NCBI RefSeq assembly: GCF_004770045.1
Contig: NZ_RQFO01000016.1
Location: 583,501 to 647,500 of the forward strand
From: Leptospira montravelensis
GTDB taxonomy: Bacteria > Spirochaetota > Leptospiria > Leptospirales > Leptospiraceae
Reading direction: 5' to 3'
Length of the DNA stretch: 64,000 bases
How positions within the stretch are numbered: position 1 is the first letter of the stretch; every line of letters starts with the position of its first letter. Shown here piece after piece: positions 33,588 through 42,950 of the stretch. Below the pieces are notes generated by a model, which worked only from the letters and a program-made list of their open reading frames with translations, was not told the origin of the DNA and did not search any database. The translations under genes were made by a program, and so were the position numbers.

Positions 33588-35630
33588 TCAAAAATCAACT
33601 CCAAGGATGGTTAAATCGTCCTGTCGATCCTGACCATTTAGAAAACTTTGTAGTGTTTTTATGAGGTGGTCCTCGACCGCTGCTAGGTTTAAGTTTCGGC
33701 TGTTTTGGAAAAGGTGGTAAAGTGATTCTTCGCCAAATTCCTCCTCTTTTGCGTTAAAGGCCTCAAAAACGCCATCGGTGAATATAAACAACCGATCCTT
33801 TGGTTCGAAGGAAAGTTCGGAAAGTTCATAATGGCTCTGTTTTTTAAGCCCAATCATCCTCCCAGTTTTCGATAACAATAACATTTGGTCCTTTTGCAAA
33901 AGAACCGCAGCGGGATGGCCAGCAGAAGCAAAATGAATTTTTTTCTCCCTGAGATCTATGTCTATGATCATTGCAGTGAGAAGGCTATTCAATGAAACGA
34001 AGTTATCCATAAACTCTTCATTAAAAATTTCCATCACTTTCGAAGGAGGTAATTCAAAAGTTTTGATATTATCGTATAAACCTTTAATCGCCATTGTGAT
34101 CATCGCTGCTTGGACTCCGTGACCAGTGGCATCTGCAATGAGAATTCTATATTTGGATTCTTTTAAAAGTACTATGTCAAAAAAATCTCCACCCACTTCG
34201 GATACTGGAAGATAACGATATTCAAGATTTAATTCCTTGATGAGTTTGGAATCGGTCATTAGAGAATTCTCTTGAATTTTTCTTGCCACAAAGAGATCCC
34301 TTTTCATTGCATTTAAGTTTCGGTTTAACTTATCCGTACGTTCCTTTACCTTTTCTTCCAAATCTAAATTAGATTTTTCTAAGTTCGATTTAATTTGTGC
34401 TTCGGCAGCTTCCTTTTCTTTTAGGATTGAATTGTATCGATCTGCTAAAGCAAATGCTAATAAAATCATTTCCGCCGCAGATCCGTATTGTGGGCCATCG
34501 ATTGTAAAAGAATTGGTAGGTATTAAACCTAAAGCTCGCATCGTGGAAACGATCAAAGCTAAGAATAAAAAAGAAAATGCTAAAAGAAAAAAATAAGCAA
34601 TTCTTTCTTTTTTATAAGAACATACGATTCCAATTAATAAAATCCAAAAGGAAGTTAATGTATGACTGAGTACTAAAATTTTCACAAATGATTCAAAAGA
34701 TAAGATATAACAAATTGCTAAAACTATTTGCAAAATAATAAATGCCAAGCTGACTCGGTCCAATTTAGGAATGAATTGTTTGGTATTTAATAACTTTCGC
34801 ATAAAAATCAAAAACAAAACCAAAACAATGGAGATAAAAAAATTCACGAAATATTGGTCCATCCAAGGGGAGTTTGGCCAAAAATATTCCGACGATATAC
34901 CGTTATGCGAAGCGATCGTAAAAGCTGTGCTTAAAACTACTAAAACATATAAAAAATAATTTGAATCTTTTAGAATAAAAAATAAAAATAAATTAAAAAG
35001 AACCATAGCCAAAGCAATTCCAAAATACAATGCTTGGATCACATGGTCGTTGATTTCGTGTCTATCATACAAATCCCTATTCCATAGTTGAATCGGTATG
35101 TTTATAGAATTCGGAGATTCCACTTTCAGATACACCGTGGCTTCTGTACTCTCAGGGAACAAAATAGGAAATACAAAAAAGCGACTTTGGTAAGGACGTT
35201 CCGACATCGGAACTGAATATCCCGATTTTATCTTTTTCATTTCTTTGGAACTTTGAAAATAAAAATCCAAAGTTTTTAACCTTGGATATGAAATGACGAA
35301 TGTTACTTCTTTGGCTGATAGGTCCTTATTTTCTAATTGGATTCGTAACCAATACGTAGATTTTGAATAGGAAAAGTTAAAAGCTTCGTTTGAGGAGGGA
35401 ACTTTTATAAATTGATTTTCCAAGTTTTTTGTAAGAATCGAATCAAAATCCAAACGGTTGGAAGGATCTTCAAAAACTAATATCGATTTTGCGAGATAGA
35501 TTGGCGATTGATCTATATTTTGAATGTTGATTCTTTCAACTATGGACTCTTCTGCATAAATTTCGGAATATCCAAAAAATAAAATAAGTCCAACTAGAAA
35601 AGGAATAGATCCAATATTTTTCCCACTCAT
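33588..35630 (-). CDS. 7TM-DISM receptor with SpoIIE-type PP2C phosphatase
   Basis: 680 residues. Signal peptide, an extracytoplasmic 7TMR-DISMED2 sensor (~30-175, STYWLRIQLENKDLSAKEV then YLKVESPNSINIPIQLW), seven membrane helices (~185-395), a coiled coil (KEAAEAQIKSNLEKSNLDLEEKVKERTDKLNRN) and a C-terminal PP2C/SpoIIE domain (~465-680) with metal Asp motifs SEVGGDFFDIV and ILIADATGHGVQAAM and GRMIGLKKQ...FTDGVFE. It probably dephosphorylates an anti-sigma antagonist in response to an outside signal. It lies 6 bases after a PQQ-like protein gene. Confidence 0.93.
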   Translation of the reverse strand: MSGKNIGSIPFLVGLILFFGYSEIYAEESIVERINIQNIDQSPIYLAKSILVFEDPSNRLDFDSILTKNLENQFIKVPSSNEAFNFSYSKSTYWLRIQLENKDLSAKEVTFVISYPRLKTLDFYFQSSKEMKKIKSGYSVPMSERPYQSRFFVFPILFPESTEATVYLKVESPNSINIPIQLWNRDLYDRHEINDHVIQALYFGIALAMVLFNLFLFFILKDSNYFLYVLVVLSTAFTIASHNGISSEYFWPNSPWMDQYFVNFFISIVLVLFLIFMRKLLNTKQFIPKLDRVSLAFIILQIVLAICYILSFESFVKILVLSHTLTSFWILLIGIVCSYKKERIAYFFLLAFSFLFLALIVSTMRALGLIPTNSFTIDGPQYGSAAEMILLAFALADRYNSILKEKEAAEAQIKSNLEKSNLDLEEKVKERTDKLNRNLNAMKRDLFVARKIQENSLMTDSKLIKELNLEYRYLPVSEVGGDFFDIVLLKESKYRILIADATGHGVQAAMITMAIKGLYDNIKTFELPPSKVMEIFNEEFMDNFVSLNSLLTAMIIDIDLREKKIHFASAGHPAAVLLQKDQMLLLSKTGRMIGLKKQSHYELSELSFEPKDRLFIFTDGVFEAFNAKEEEFGEESLYHLFQNSRNLNLAAVEDHLIKTLQSFLNGQDRQDDLTILGVDF

Positions 35631-35636
35631 CGAATT

Positions 35637-37382
35637 TCAATTTTCCGCATTCAATAAATCAATTACAAACATTTGATTTTGATCGGAGAAAATACAATGT
35701 CCATCAAAACTCACCGACAATCCTTTTGGCCCAGGAAGTATTTTTTGTGTGATGATTTCTCCCTTTGGGGATAACAATAAAAGTTCTGTTTGGTCTTTAT
35801 CAATATAAGCATCATGAAAGGAAAGAAGAACTACCCCGTGTTTTCCATCGAAAGTAAAAACAGATAATACTTCTGATTGGATTGGCTTTTCTAATAATAC
35901 ATTTCCCCAAAAATCGATCATATAGATACCAGAAAAATCATTTGTGATAATGATTCTATCTTCGGTTGTAATGACAGGCGTTTTTGTAACTCCAAAAGAA
36001 TGAGGTCCAAGTGTATCGGTGGTTGTGAAGGGGAAAGACTTTATGATTTCCAAGTTGGAATTTAAAAGTAAGGATCCATCCAAAGAAAAGGATAAATAAA
36101 TTCCTCCTGGAAATTCGACAGGTAATGAAGATAACTCCCTAACCAAAGAAATACCAAATTCGGTTGTATTTTTGAATGTTTTTTTCTCACCAGTATTTGC
36201 CGATTCCACGATGGCATAATAATAGTAAAATTGAAACTGTGAATCGATGAAAACGGGGTGGTAAGGGGAAAGGTATTGAAAGATAATTTCACCAGAAACA
36301 TTGATTCCCAGAATTCCTTTTAAAGTATGAAAAAGGATATTTCCCGATTCTGTTTGGAATGCCCTTCCTGAAAAAAATTCACCTGTTGGCATTTTTATCG
36401 TTTGGGTCAATTTTCCTGAATTTAAATCATAAACTTGAATCTGAGATTGGTGTGGAAGGTATAATTTATTTTCTATTATCGTAAAACAAAAATTATGCGA
36501 AATTCTATTTTCGGAAATATCACGTTCCTCTGTAGAAAGAATTTCATAACATTTAAAAGCAAGTTGGATGGATACAATCTGATTCCCAAATAAGTCATAA
36601 ATACAAAGTGTATCTGGTCTATTTAGTTTTGAATAATATTCGGAACCTTTTTGGAAACCTTGGTAGGAACAAAGGTATCCAGATTGGTAAAAAAGAGTCG
36701 GTATCGAAAGACCTTCCAGAAAGGGTCTACGAATCGAAATTTTCCAAAGGATTTTTTGATTGGTTAAGTCGTATGACTGCAAAAAGTAATTATCTTTTTT
36801 TGAAGTAATAAAAACAAATTGGTCCTTAGTTATAAATTCTGAAACAAGTATAAATTCTTCCTCCTCCAATATAAAAAGTAAATTGGCCTCCGTTGGAAAT
36901 CCTTGGTTTTGAATAATTTGAAATTCTTCGGGATAATCTTTTTGAAACCATTGGAGAAGCCACCTCTTCACGTTAGTTGGTAAATTAGGATTTCTCTGGT
37001 AGTAGAATGTTTTTAGTTCTTCTGAATTCGAGTCTTTTAGAATCTCGAGGACTTCTTCAAAAAAGTGGTAAGGGTATGCTGATTCCAGATTGGAAAGGAT
37101 TCCTGAAATTGATGGATTCCGAATCAAATCAGAACGGTGATCATCAATTCGTTCGGCCGTCTGTTCATAAAACTCGGGATAGGTGGATCTTGGATCACCT
37201 GTCCCACGTGTTCGGATCCACCAAATGCTGAGACAGTCTTTACATTCATATATTTCAGAAAACGGATTTAGCGAATTTCCCACAATGTCATCCGTAGGAA
37301 ATGTATGGGTTTGCCTTTCGTCCTGGACAGGTTCTAATCGGGAAAAACGGGAAGATCCTTTCTGGCAAAATAAACAAGACAT
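35637..37382 (-). CDS. Hypothetical protein, Cys-pair N-terminus and beta-propeller-like repeats
   Basis: 581 residues, no signal peptide, so probably cytoplasmic. Two Cys pairs near the start (SCLFCQKG and YECKDCLSIWW) suggest a zinc ribbon. A helical region (~80-160) follows. From ~170 repeated strands with YDL-x-N/LTQ-type turns and Gly/Trp (QIQVYDLNSGKLTQTI, VLLEKPIQSEVLSVFTFDGKHGVVLLSF) look like PQQ-binding/WD-like propeller blades. No exact family recognised. It lies 6 bases before the SpoIIE receptor and is probably in its transcript. Confidence 0.55.
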   Translation of the reverse strand: MSCLFCQKGSSRFSRLEPVQDERQTHTFPTDDIVGNSLNPFSEIYECKDCLSIWWIRTRGTGDPRSTYPEFYEQTAERIDDHRSDLIRNPSISGILSNLESAYPYHFFEEVLEILKDSNSEELKTFYYQRNPNLPTNVKRWLLQWFQKDYPEEFQIIQNQGFPTEANLLFILEEEEFILVSEFITKDQFVFITSKKDNYFLQSYDLTNQKILWKISIRRPFLEGLSIPTLFYQSGYLCSYQGFQKGSEYYSKLNRPDTLCIYDLFGNQIVSIQLAFKCYEILSTEERDISENRISHNFCFTIIENKLYLPHQSQIQVYDLNSGKLTQTIKMPTGEFFSGRAFQTESGNILFHTLKGILGINVSGEIIFQYLSPYHPVFIDSQFQFYYYYAIVESANTGEKKTFKNTTEFGISLVRELSSLPVEFPGGIYLSFSLDGSLLLNSNLEIIKSFPFTTTDTLGPHSFGVTKTPVITTEDRIIITNDFSGIYMIDFWGNVLLEKPIQSEVLSVFTFDGKHGVVLLSFHDAYIDKDQTELLLLSPKGEIITQKILPGPKGLSVSFDGHCIFSDQNQMFVIDLLNAEN

Positions 37383-37514
37383 ATCGTTTCAGGGAGTTCA
37401 GATTTATCTAGGAGAACTACTCAAGTCAAGTCCGATTCTATTTGATCTAAATCAATCGAACCAATGACTAAGTTCTTGGCATTTTTTTCGAAAGATGGAT
37501 TTTAAGATTATTCC

Positions 37515-38768
37515 ATGTCAATGAAATCAAAGACATACGAATCTCTTTTGGCTGATATAAAACGTTTGGAAAAAGAAAATCAAACGCTAAAAGAAACATA
37601 TTTAGATATTGCCAATAAACAATCGGATCTGATTCATACTCTCCAATTCACGCAGTTTTCTATTGATACCATTTCCGAAGCGATCGTTTGGTTAGATGAA
37701 GATGGAAACTATGTTTTTGTAAATGAAGCCGCTTGCACAAATTATGGATATACAAAGGAAGAATTACTTTCCATGCAAATGTTCCAAGTAGATCCGCTAT
37801 TTAGTTCGGAACGTTGGAATATCCACTGGCAAGAAATTTTAGATCGTAAAACTTTTACTATCGAAACTATTAATAAAAGAAAAGATGGAACTCCAGTCCC
37901 AATTGAAGTAACTGTAAACTTAGTGGAATACGAAGGGAAACAGTATAATTGCGCCATCATAAGAGACATCACTGAACGAAAACTATCAGAAGAAAATCTT
38001 AAACAATCGGCTATCCGTTTAGCAGAACTCAACGAATCAAAAGATAAATTCTTTTCGATTATAGCTCACGATTTACGCGGACCTTTAGGAAATCAAAGGG
38101 AGTTTACCAAAATTTTAAGTGATAAAGTTCTTCAGTTTTCTGAAGCGGAAAGGACTACTTATTTAAAGATGTTGGTAGAATCTTCGGACTTAGTATATTC
38201 TTTACTGGAAAATTTACTTGATTGGGCCAGATCACAAAGTGGTAATATTGTTTACCAGCCAACATCAATTCAATTATTCGATCTCATCCAAAGAGTGGTT
38301 GGATTATTAAATCTTTCCGCTAACAAAAAACATGTAACCATATCAAATCAAGTACCAAAAGATAAGAAAATTTTTGGTGATTTATATATGATTGAAACTG
38401 TATTAAGAAATTTAATTTCCAATGCTATTAAATATAGTAATGTAAATTCGGAAGTCACTGTAGGTGTTTTAGAATTTGATTCAAATGAACTTACAAATGA
38501 AAAATTAAAATATGATGTATTGAATACAACTTCACCAACGAATTCCACTATTTTTTTTATAAAAGACACTGGCATTGGAATGGAAAAGGAACAAATAGAA
38601 AATCTTTTCCGGTTGGATAAAAAATTTTCGACGAAAGGTACTGCAGAGGAATCTGGAACAGGACTTGGACTCATCCTATGTAAAGAATTTATAGATAAAC
38701 ATAAAGGCAATATATGGGTCGAAAGCGAACCTGGAATCGGTTCTACTTTTTATTTTAATTTAGGATAA
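37515..38768 (+). CDS. PAS-domain sensor histidine kinase
   Basis: 417 residues, soluble (no membrane helix). An N-terminal coiled coil, a PAS domain (~45-155, ending in CAIIRDITERKL), dimerisation box with phosphoacceptor His185 (SIIAHDLRGP), then catalytic ATPase boxes: N-box LRNLISNAIKYS, G1 IKDTGIGM, and GTGLGLILCKEF, ending IWVESEPGIGSTFYF. No partner response regulator is adjacent. It probably senses an internal redox or small-molecule signal through PAS. Confidence 0.93.
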   Translation: MSMKSKTYESLLADIKRLEKENQTLKETYLDIANKQSDLIHTLQFTQFSIDTISEAIVWLDEDGNYVFVNEAACTNYGYTKEELLSMQMFQVDPLFSSERWNIHWQEILDRKTFTIETINKRKDGTPVPIEVTVNLVEYEGKQYNCAIIRDITERKLSEENLKQSAIRLAELNESKDKFFSIIAHDLRGPLGNQREFTKILSDKVLQFSEAERTTYLKMLVESSDLVYSLLENLLDWARSQSGNIVYQPTSIQLFDLIQRVVGLLNLSANKKHVTISNQVPKDKKIFGDLYMIETVLRNLISNAIKYSNVNSEVTVGVLEFDSNELTNEKLKYDVLNTTSPTNSTIFFIKDTGIGMEKEQIENLFRLDKKFSTKGTAEESGTGLGLILCKEFIDKHKGNIWVESEPGIGSTFYFNLG

Positions 38769-38859
38769 AACACAATCTACTAATCAATAATTTCTACCTG
38801 AACAGAAGAATATATTTTTTCCAACGAATCAATTTTATATCATTCGTATATAATCTTAT

Positions 38860-39441
38860 ATGATCCACTTTGGAAAAAAAATATTTCTATATTTTTTCGT
38901 ATTTGCCTTTCCTCTTTTTGCACAAAGTCAAACGAATAAACCAGAAACTAATCAAGATACTTCCAAAAAATCAGGATCATCATTAACTTCGAGACTTAAA
39001 GTGTTAGAACTGGCGGGAGAATTTTTACAAACACCTTCGGAAGGTGGTCCTCAGTCTGTTTCTAGTATCTTAAATTCGGCAAGGGTTGCAGCTAGTTTTG
39101 CAAATACCAATACAGCAAACAATCAATTGATGTTTAGTACACCTGTAAATAAAACAGATCTAACCATGTTTCAATCCAAGGAAGGATTGTCGCGTGGACT
39201 CGGTGGTGCTTCCCTAACTTATGAATTAGGACTTGTTTGGAAATTTTTCGAGACCTTCGGTTTAAAGTACGGAGGTTTTTACCAAATATCTTCTTTTAGT
39301 ATTTCGGAAGTGAGCGGATACAATTGGGGACCTGGGAAAACACCCGTTGAGCTTAGTTCCGTTTCCAACATAAATTCTTCCCAAAGTTCCAAAGAATTTG
39401 GTTCCTTTGGTGCGAATGTTTCTATTGTAAAAAACTTTTGA
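38860..39441 (+). CDS. Hypothetical secreted protein
   Basis: 193 residues. Signal peptide IFLYFFVFAFPLFAQSQ. The mature region is Ser/Thr/Gln-rich with a possible glycine-rich barrel portion (GGASLTYELGLVWKFFETFGLKYGGFYQISSF) and final aromatic (IVKNF), fitting a small outer-membrane or surface protein. No known family. It lies 91 bases after the histidine kinase and before the pirin gene. Confidence 0.6.
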   Translation: MIHFGKKIFLYFFVFAFPLFAQSQTNKPETNQDTSKKSGSSLTSRLKVLELAGEFLQTPSEGGPQSVSSILNSARVAASFANTNTANNQLMFSTPVNKTDLTMFQSKEGLSRGLGGASLTYELGLVWKFFETFGLKYGGFYQISSFSISEVSGYNWGPGKTPVELSSVSNINSSQSSKEFGSFGANVSIVKNF

Positions 39442-39495
39442 ATCTTATCTGCTGTCTTATTAGTAACGATACAATTCGTGAAACAGGACAATTAG

Positions 39496-40518
39496 ATGAA
39501 TCATAAATCGATTTTATATGCACAAAAACTAGACTTTCAATGGCCAACATTGGATCCCTTTTTGTTTTGTGTTCACCACGAAGATTTTTATCCTAAAGGC
39601 AATGGAAAGTTTGGCCCTGATGCCTCCTTACAAGGTAGACAAATTGGCCAAGACTTTGCCGGCAAAGATGGATGGAGAATGTACCACGGTGAAACCATTC
39701 CTGGATTTCCAGGACATCCACATCGCGGATTTGAAACCGTGACAGTTGTTCAAAGAGGTCTGGTTGACCATGCTGATTCCCAAGGAGCTGCCGGAAGGTA
39801 TGGAGATGGGGACGTACAATGGATGACAGCTGGTTCCGGTATCCAACATTCCGAAATGTTTCCTTTAGTGGAAGAATCTAGTGAGAATACTTTGGAGTTA
39901 TTTCAAATTTGGTTAAATCTTCCTGCTAAAAATAAATTTGTAGATCCTCATTTCAAAATGTTTTGGAATGAAGATATTCCTGTTAAAGTAGTTTCTGATA
40001 CCGCTGGTAAAAAAGTAAAAATTAAAACGGTCGCAGGATCTTTGTTTGGCGAAAAACCGCTGGACCCACCTCCCGATTCCTGGGCAGGAGATCCGAAAAA
40101 TGAAGTGGGAATTTATATTTTAGATTTAGATCCTGGTGTCAGTTTTGTTCTTCCTGGAAGTTCAGAAGGTAACAATAGAAATCTGTATTACTTCCGAGGT
40201 GAAGGCCTTGTCATCGATGAAGTGGTGGTACCAGGAAAACATATGTACAATCTAAAGTCCGATGTTTCTTCAGTATTAAAAAACGGATCGGAATCGGCTC
40301 GCATTTTGATTTTGGAAGGAAAACCCATTGCAGAACCAGTGATTCAATATGGACCTTTTGTGATGAACAAACAAGAAGAAATACAACAGGCGTTTGACGA
40401 CTATCGCAAAACACAATTTGGTGGATGGCCTTGGGATTCTTATGATCCAGTTCATGTCGGAAAAGGAAGATTTGCTAGACATGCGGATGGAAAAGAAGAA
40501 ATTCCCACTAAATTTTAA
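39496..40518 (+). CDS. Pirin family protein
   Basis: 340 residues, slightly longer than usual. The N-terminal cupin carries the pirin metal set: FPGHPHRGFETVTVVQRG with two His, a further His (LVDHADSQGA) and WMTAGSGIQHSEMF. The C-terminal domain holds KPIAEPVIQYGPFVMN. Pirins bind iron in a bicupin; some have quercetinase activity. No operon partner is seen. Confidence 0.92.
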   Translation: MNHKSILYAQKLDFQWPTLDPFLFCVHHEDFYPKGNGKFGPDASLQGRQIGQDFAGKDGWRMYHGETIPGFPGHPHRGFETVTVVQRGLVDHADSQGAAGRYGDGDVQWMTAGSGIQHSEMFPLVEESSENTLELFQIWLNLPAKNKFVDPHFKMFWNEDIPVKVVSDTAGKKVKIKTVAGSLFGEKPLDPPPDSWAGDPKNEVGIYILDLDPGVSFVLPGSSEGNNRNLYYFRGEGLVIDEVVVPGKHMYNLKSDVSSVLKNGSESARILILEGKPIAEPVIQYGPFVMNKQEEIQQAFDDYRKTQFGGWPWDSYDPVHVGKGRFARHADGKEEIPTKF

Positions 40519-40556
40519 ATTGAGAGGGAATTTCCGTTGCGAGTGAAAGGGAAAGT

Positions 40557-42233
40557 TTATCGGTCTGTCAAACAACCAGTACTTGCATCTTTTACCATTT
40601 GAATGTACTTCCAAAGATACCCAGTGGTGATCCTGTAAGGCGGTTTTTTCCAAGCCGCTCTTCTTTTTTCCATTTCTTCTGAAGAAACGATTACCTCTAG
40701 TTTGTTGGTGCGAGCATCAATGAGAATTTTATCCCCATCTTGGACAAGGGCAATTTCCCCTCCTTCCATTGCTTCAGGGGTGATATGACCTACTACAAAT
40801 CCATGGCTTCCCCCAGAGAACCTTCCGTCGGTAATGAGTGCCACGTTATCACCAAGACCCGCTCCAATGATAGCAGAAGTTGGTTTTAACATCTCAGGCA
40901 TTCCTGGACCGCCTTTGGGGCCTACATAACGAATCACAACCACATGTCCTGGTTTTACTTTACCATCGCGAATTCCAGCATTAGCTTCGACTTCCGAATC
41001 AAAACAGATCGCTTTGCCTTCAAACATCTCGCCTTCATGTCCTGTGATTTTGGCCACTGCTCCTTTTTTGGCAATATTGCCATAGAGCACTTGGATATGG
41101 CCCTCTTTTTTGATAGGGTTACTGACAGGTCGAAGTAAGTCCTGGTCACTCGGAAGATCAGGTAAACCTTCTAAGTTTTCTGCAATGGTTTTTCCAGTAA
41201 CCGTCAAACAAGAACCATCAAGTAAACCTTCGCGTAACATAAATTTCATGATGGCAGGAGTTCCTCCAATGGCATGAAGGTCTTCCATAAGATACTTTCC
41301 ACTTGGTTTCATATCTGCTAGAAGCGGAGTGGTATCAGTTACTTTTTGAATTTGTTCCAAATCGAGTGGGATTCCCATTGTTCTTGCAATTGCAATCATA
41401 TGTAAGGCAGCGTTAGTCGAACCACCAAGAATGGTGACTACACGAAGTGCATTTAAAATCGATTTAGGAGTGATGATATCAGAAGGTTTGATATCCTTTT
41501 CTAAAAGATTATAAATATACTTTCCTATATTCATACACTCTTTCTTTTTTTCTTCGCTACGTGCAGGAGAGGAAGAACTATAAGGCAAACTCATTCCCAT
41601 AACTTCTATGGCAGTTGCCATTGTGTTGGCAGTATACATTCCACCGCAAGCTCCAGGGCCCGGGCAGGAATTTTTAATCACTTCTTTAAAATCATCTTCT
41701 GTGATTTTGCCGTTTATTTTTTTTCCGTAAGCTTCAAAGGCTGAAACAATATTTAATTTTTCCCCTTTGTAGTTACCACCGTTGATGGTTCCGCCATAGA
41801 CCATGATGGATGGACGGTTGAGTCTTGCCATTGCCATAATGGCCCCTGGCATATTTTTATCGCAACCAGCTGTAAAAAGCAGTCCGTCATAATAATGAGC
41901 ACCAGCAATCGTTTCAATGGAGTCGGCTATGATTTCTCTGGATGGTAAGGAAAAACGCATTCCATCATTTCCGTTGGTAATTCCATCGCTCACACCAATT
42001 GTGTTAAAGAGTAAACCAACCATTTGTTTTGTATCTATTACACTTTTTTTCTGTAAGGCAGAAAGTGTGGTTAAGTGCATGTTACACGGATTTCCATCAA
42101 ATCCTGTACTTCCAATTCCTATGAATGGTTTATTCAGATCTTCATAAGGAACTCCCGATCCAATGATCATGGCTTGGGAAGCTGGAAGGGATTCATCTTG
42201 GGTAAGAGTGCGGCTGTATCGATTCAAAGTCAT
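40557..42233 (-). CDS. ilvD: Dihydroxy-acid dehydratase
   Basis: 558 residues from ATG 42233 (AAAGGAAA upstream), the family length. It dehydrates dihydroxyisovalerate and dihydroxymethylvalerate in branched-chain amino acid synthesis with an Fe-S cluster. Cluster Cys50 (NPCNMH), Cys124 ([10 protein letters not shown]) and Cys196 ([16 protein letters not shown]) are visible, as are [14 protein letters not shown] and [20 protein letters not shown]. No other ilv gene is near. Confidence 0.97.
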   Translation of the reverse strand: MTLNRYSRTLTQDESLPASQAMIIGSGVPYEDLNKPFIGIGSTGFDGNPCNMHLTTLSALQKKSVIDTKQMVGLLFNTIGVSDGITNGNDGMRFSLPSREIIADSIETIAGAHYYDGLLFTAGCDKNMPGAIMAMARLNRPSIMVYGGTINGGNYKGEKLNIVSAFEAYGKKINGKITEDDFKEVIKNSCPGPGACGGMYTANTMATAIEVMGMSLPYSSSSPARSEEKKKECMNIGKYIYNLLEKDIKPSDIITPKSILNALRVVTILGGSTNAALHMIAIARTMGIPLDLEQIQKVTDTTPLLADMKPSGKYLMEDLHAIGGTPAIMKFMLREGLLDGSCLTVTGKTIAENLEGLPDLPSDQDLLRPVSNPIKKEGHIQVLYGNIAKKGAVAKITGHEGEMFEGKAICFDSEVEANAGIRDGKVKPGHVVVIRYVGPKGGPGMPEMLKPTSAIIGAGLGDNVALITDGRFSGGSHGFVVGHITPEAMEGGEIALVQDGDKILIDARTNKLEVIVSSEEMEKRRAAWKKPPYRITTGYLWKYIQMVKDASTGCLTDR

Positions 42234-42302
42234 AAAATTCAATTTCCTTTGGATTAAAGACAAAATGAAAGATGGCGAGGTTAAGGAAAGCGGATTTTAG
42301 AT

Positions 42303-42950
42303 TTATGGAGGAGTGATTTCGACTAGGATTTTATTTTCAATATTTCCTTGTGTTAGGTCTTTTTCCCAATCCTTAAACTCTAAATTCAAACAGCTGTTAG
42401 CTCGATCACGATTCCCTTGGGGTAGAAACCCGTTGTTTGCGATGGTTTTTGCAGCTTTGGCGATTTTTCCACGCACAGACTCTAACCATTGGATCTCAGA
42501 AAAATTTGCCAATCTAACATTTGTAGAAGTTTGGAATCCTTCTAACTCACAAGAATCCACCACCCGGAATGTATACTTTGATTTTAAATTCTCTATCTCA
42601 GTGTCTGTGGTCGCTTTTAAAGCCAAGATCCCTGATTGGAAGATGGATTCCTGGCAGTCAGTAGTCCTATTTTGAATGGTTCTCATTTCATTGAACATAA
42701 CATTCAATTCACTTTGTGTGAAAACAAGTTGGTTTACAGAACAAACTCCCAATGGTCGCCTGCTACAGAATTGGTTGTTAGTAGTAAGTGTTGTATCTGT
42801 TTTAATACAATTTCCCGATTGTCTGACCAAATACAATGTAGTCAGAAACAAAGTTTGTTTGTTTTTCTCATTTTTCTCTTTTTCGCTCCCATTTTCAAAA
42901 CAAGAGGTAAAAAAAAGAACCAAATACAAACTAACCGCGATTCTTTTCAA
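42303..42950 (-). CDS. Hypothetical lipoprotein of TonB-receptor operon
   Basis: 215 residues. Signal peptide with FFTSC lipobox. The mature protein has several Cys (NC, FCSRRPLGVC, DC, SC) that could form disulfides, and a mostly helical body (IAKAAKTIANNGF). Its ATG overlaps the TonB receptor stop by 4 bases (ATGA), so it is translated with the receptor and probably sits at the surface or periplasm. A receptor-associated ligand-binding role is inferred. Confidence 0.65.
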   Translation of the reverse strand: MKRIAVSLYLVLFFTSCFENGSEKEKNEKNKQTLFLTTLYLVRQSGNCIKTDTTLTTNNQFCSRRPLGVCSVNQLVFTQSELNVMFNEMRTIQNRTTDCQESIFQSGILALKATTDTEIENLKSKYTFRVVDSCELEGFQTSTNVRLANFSEIQWLESVRGKIAKAAKTIANNGFLPQGNRDRANSCLNLEFKDWEKDLTQGNIENKILVEITPP

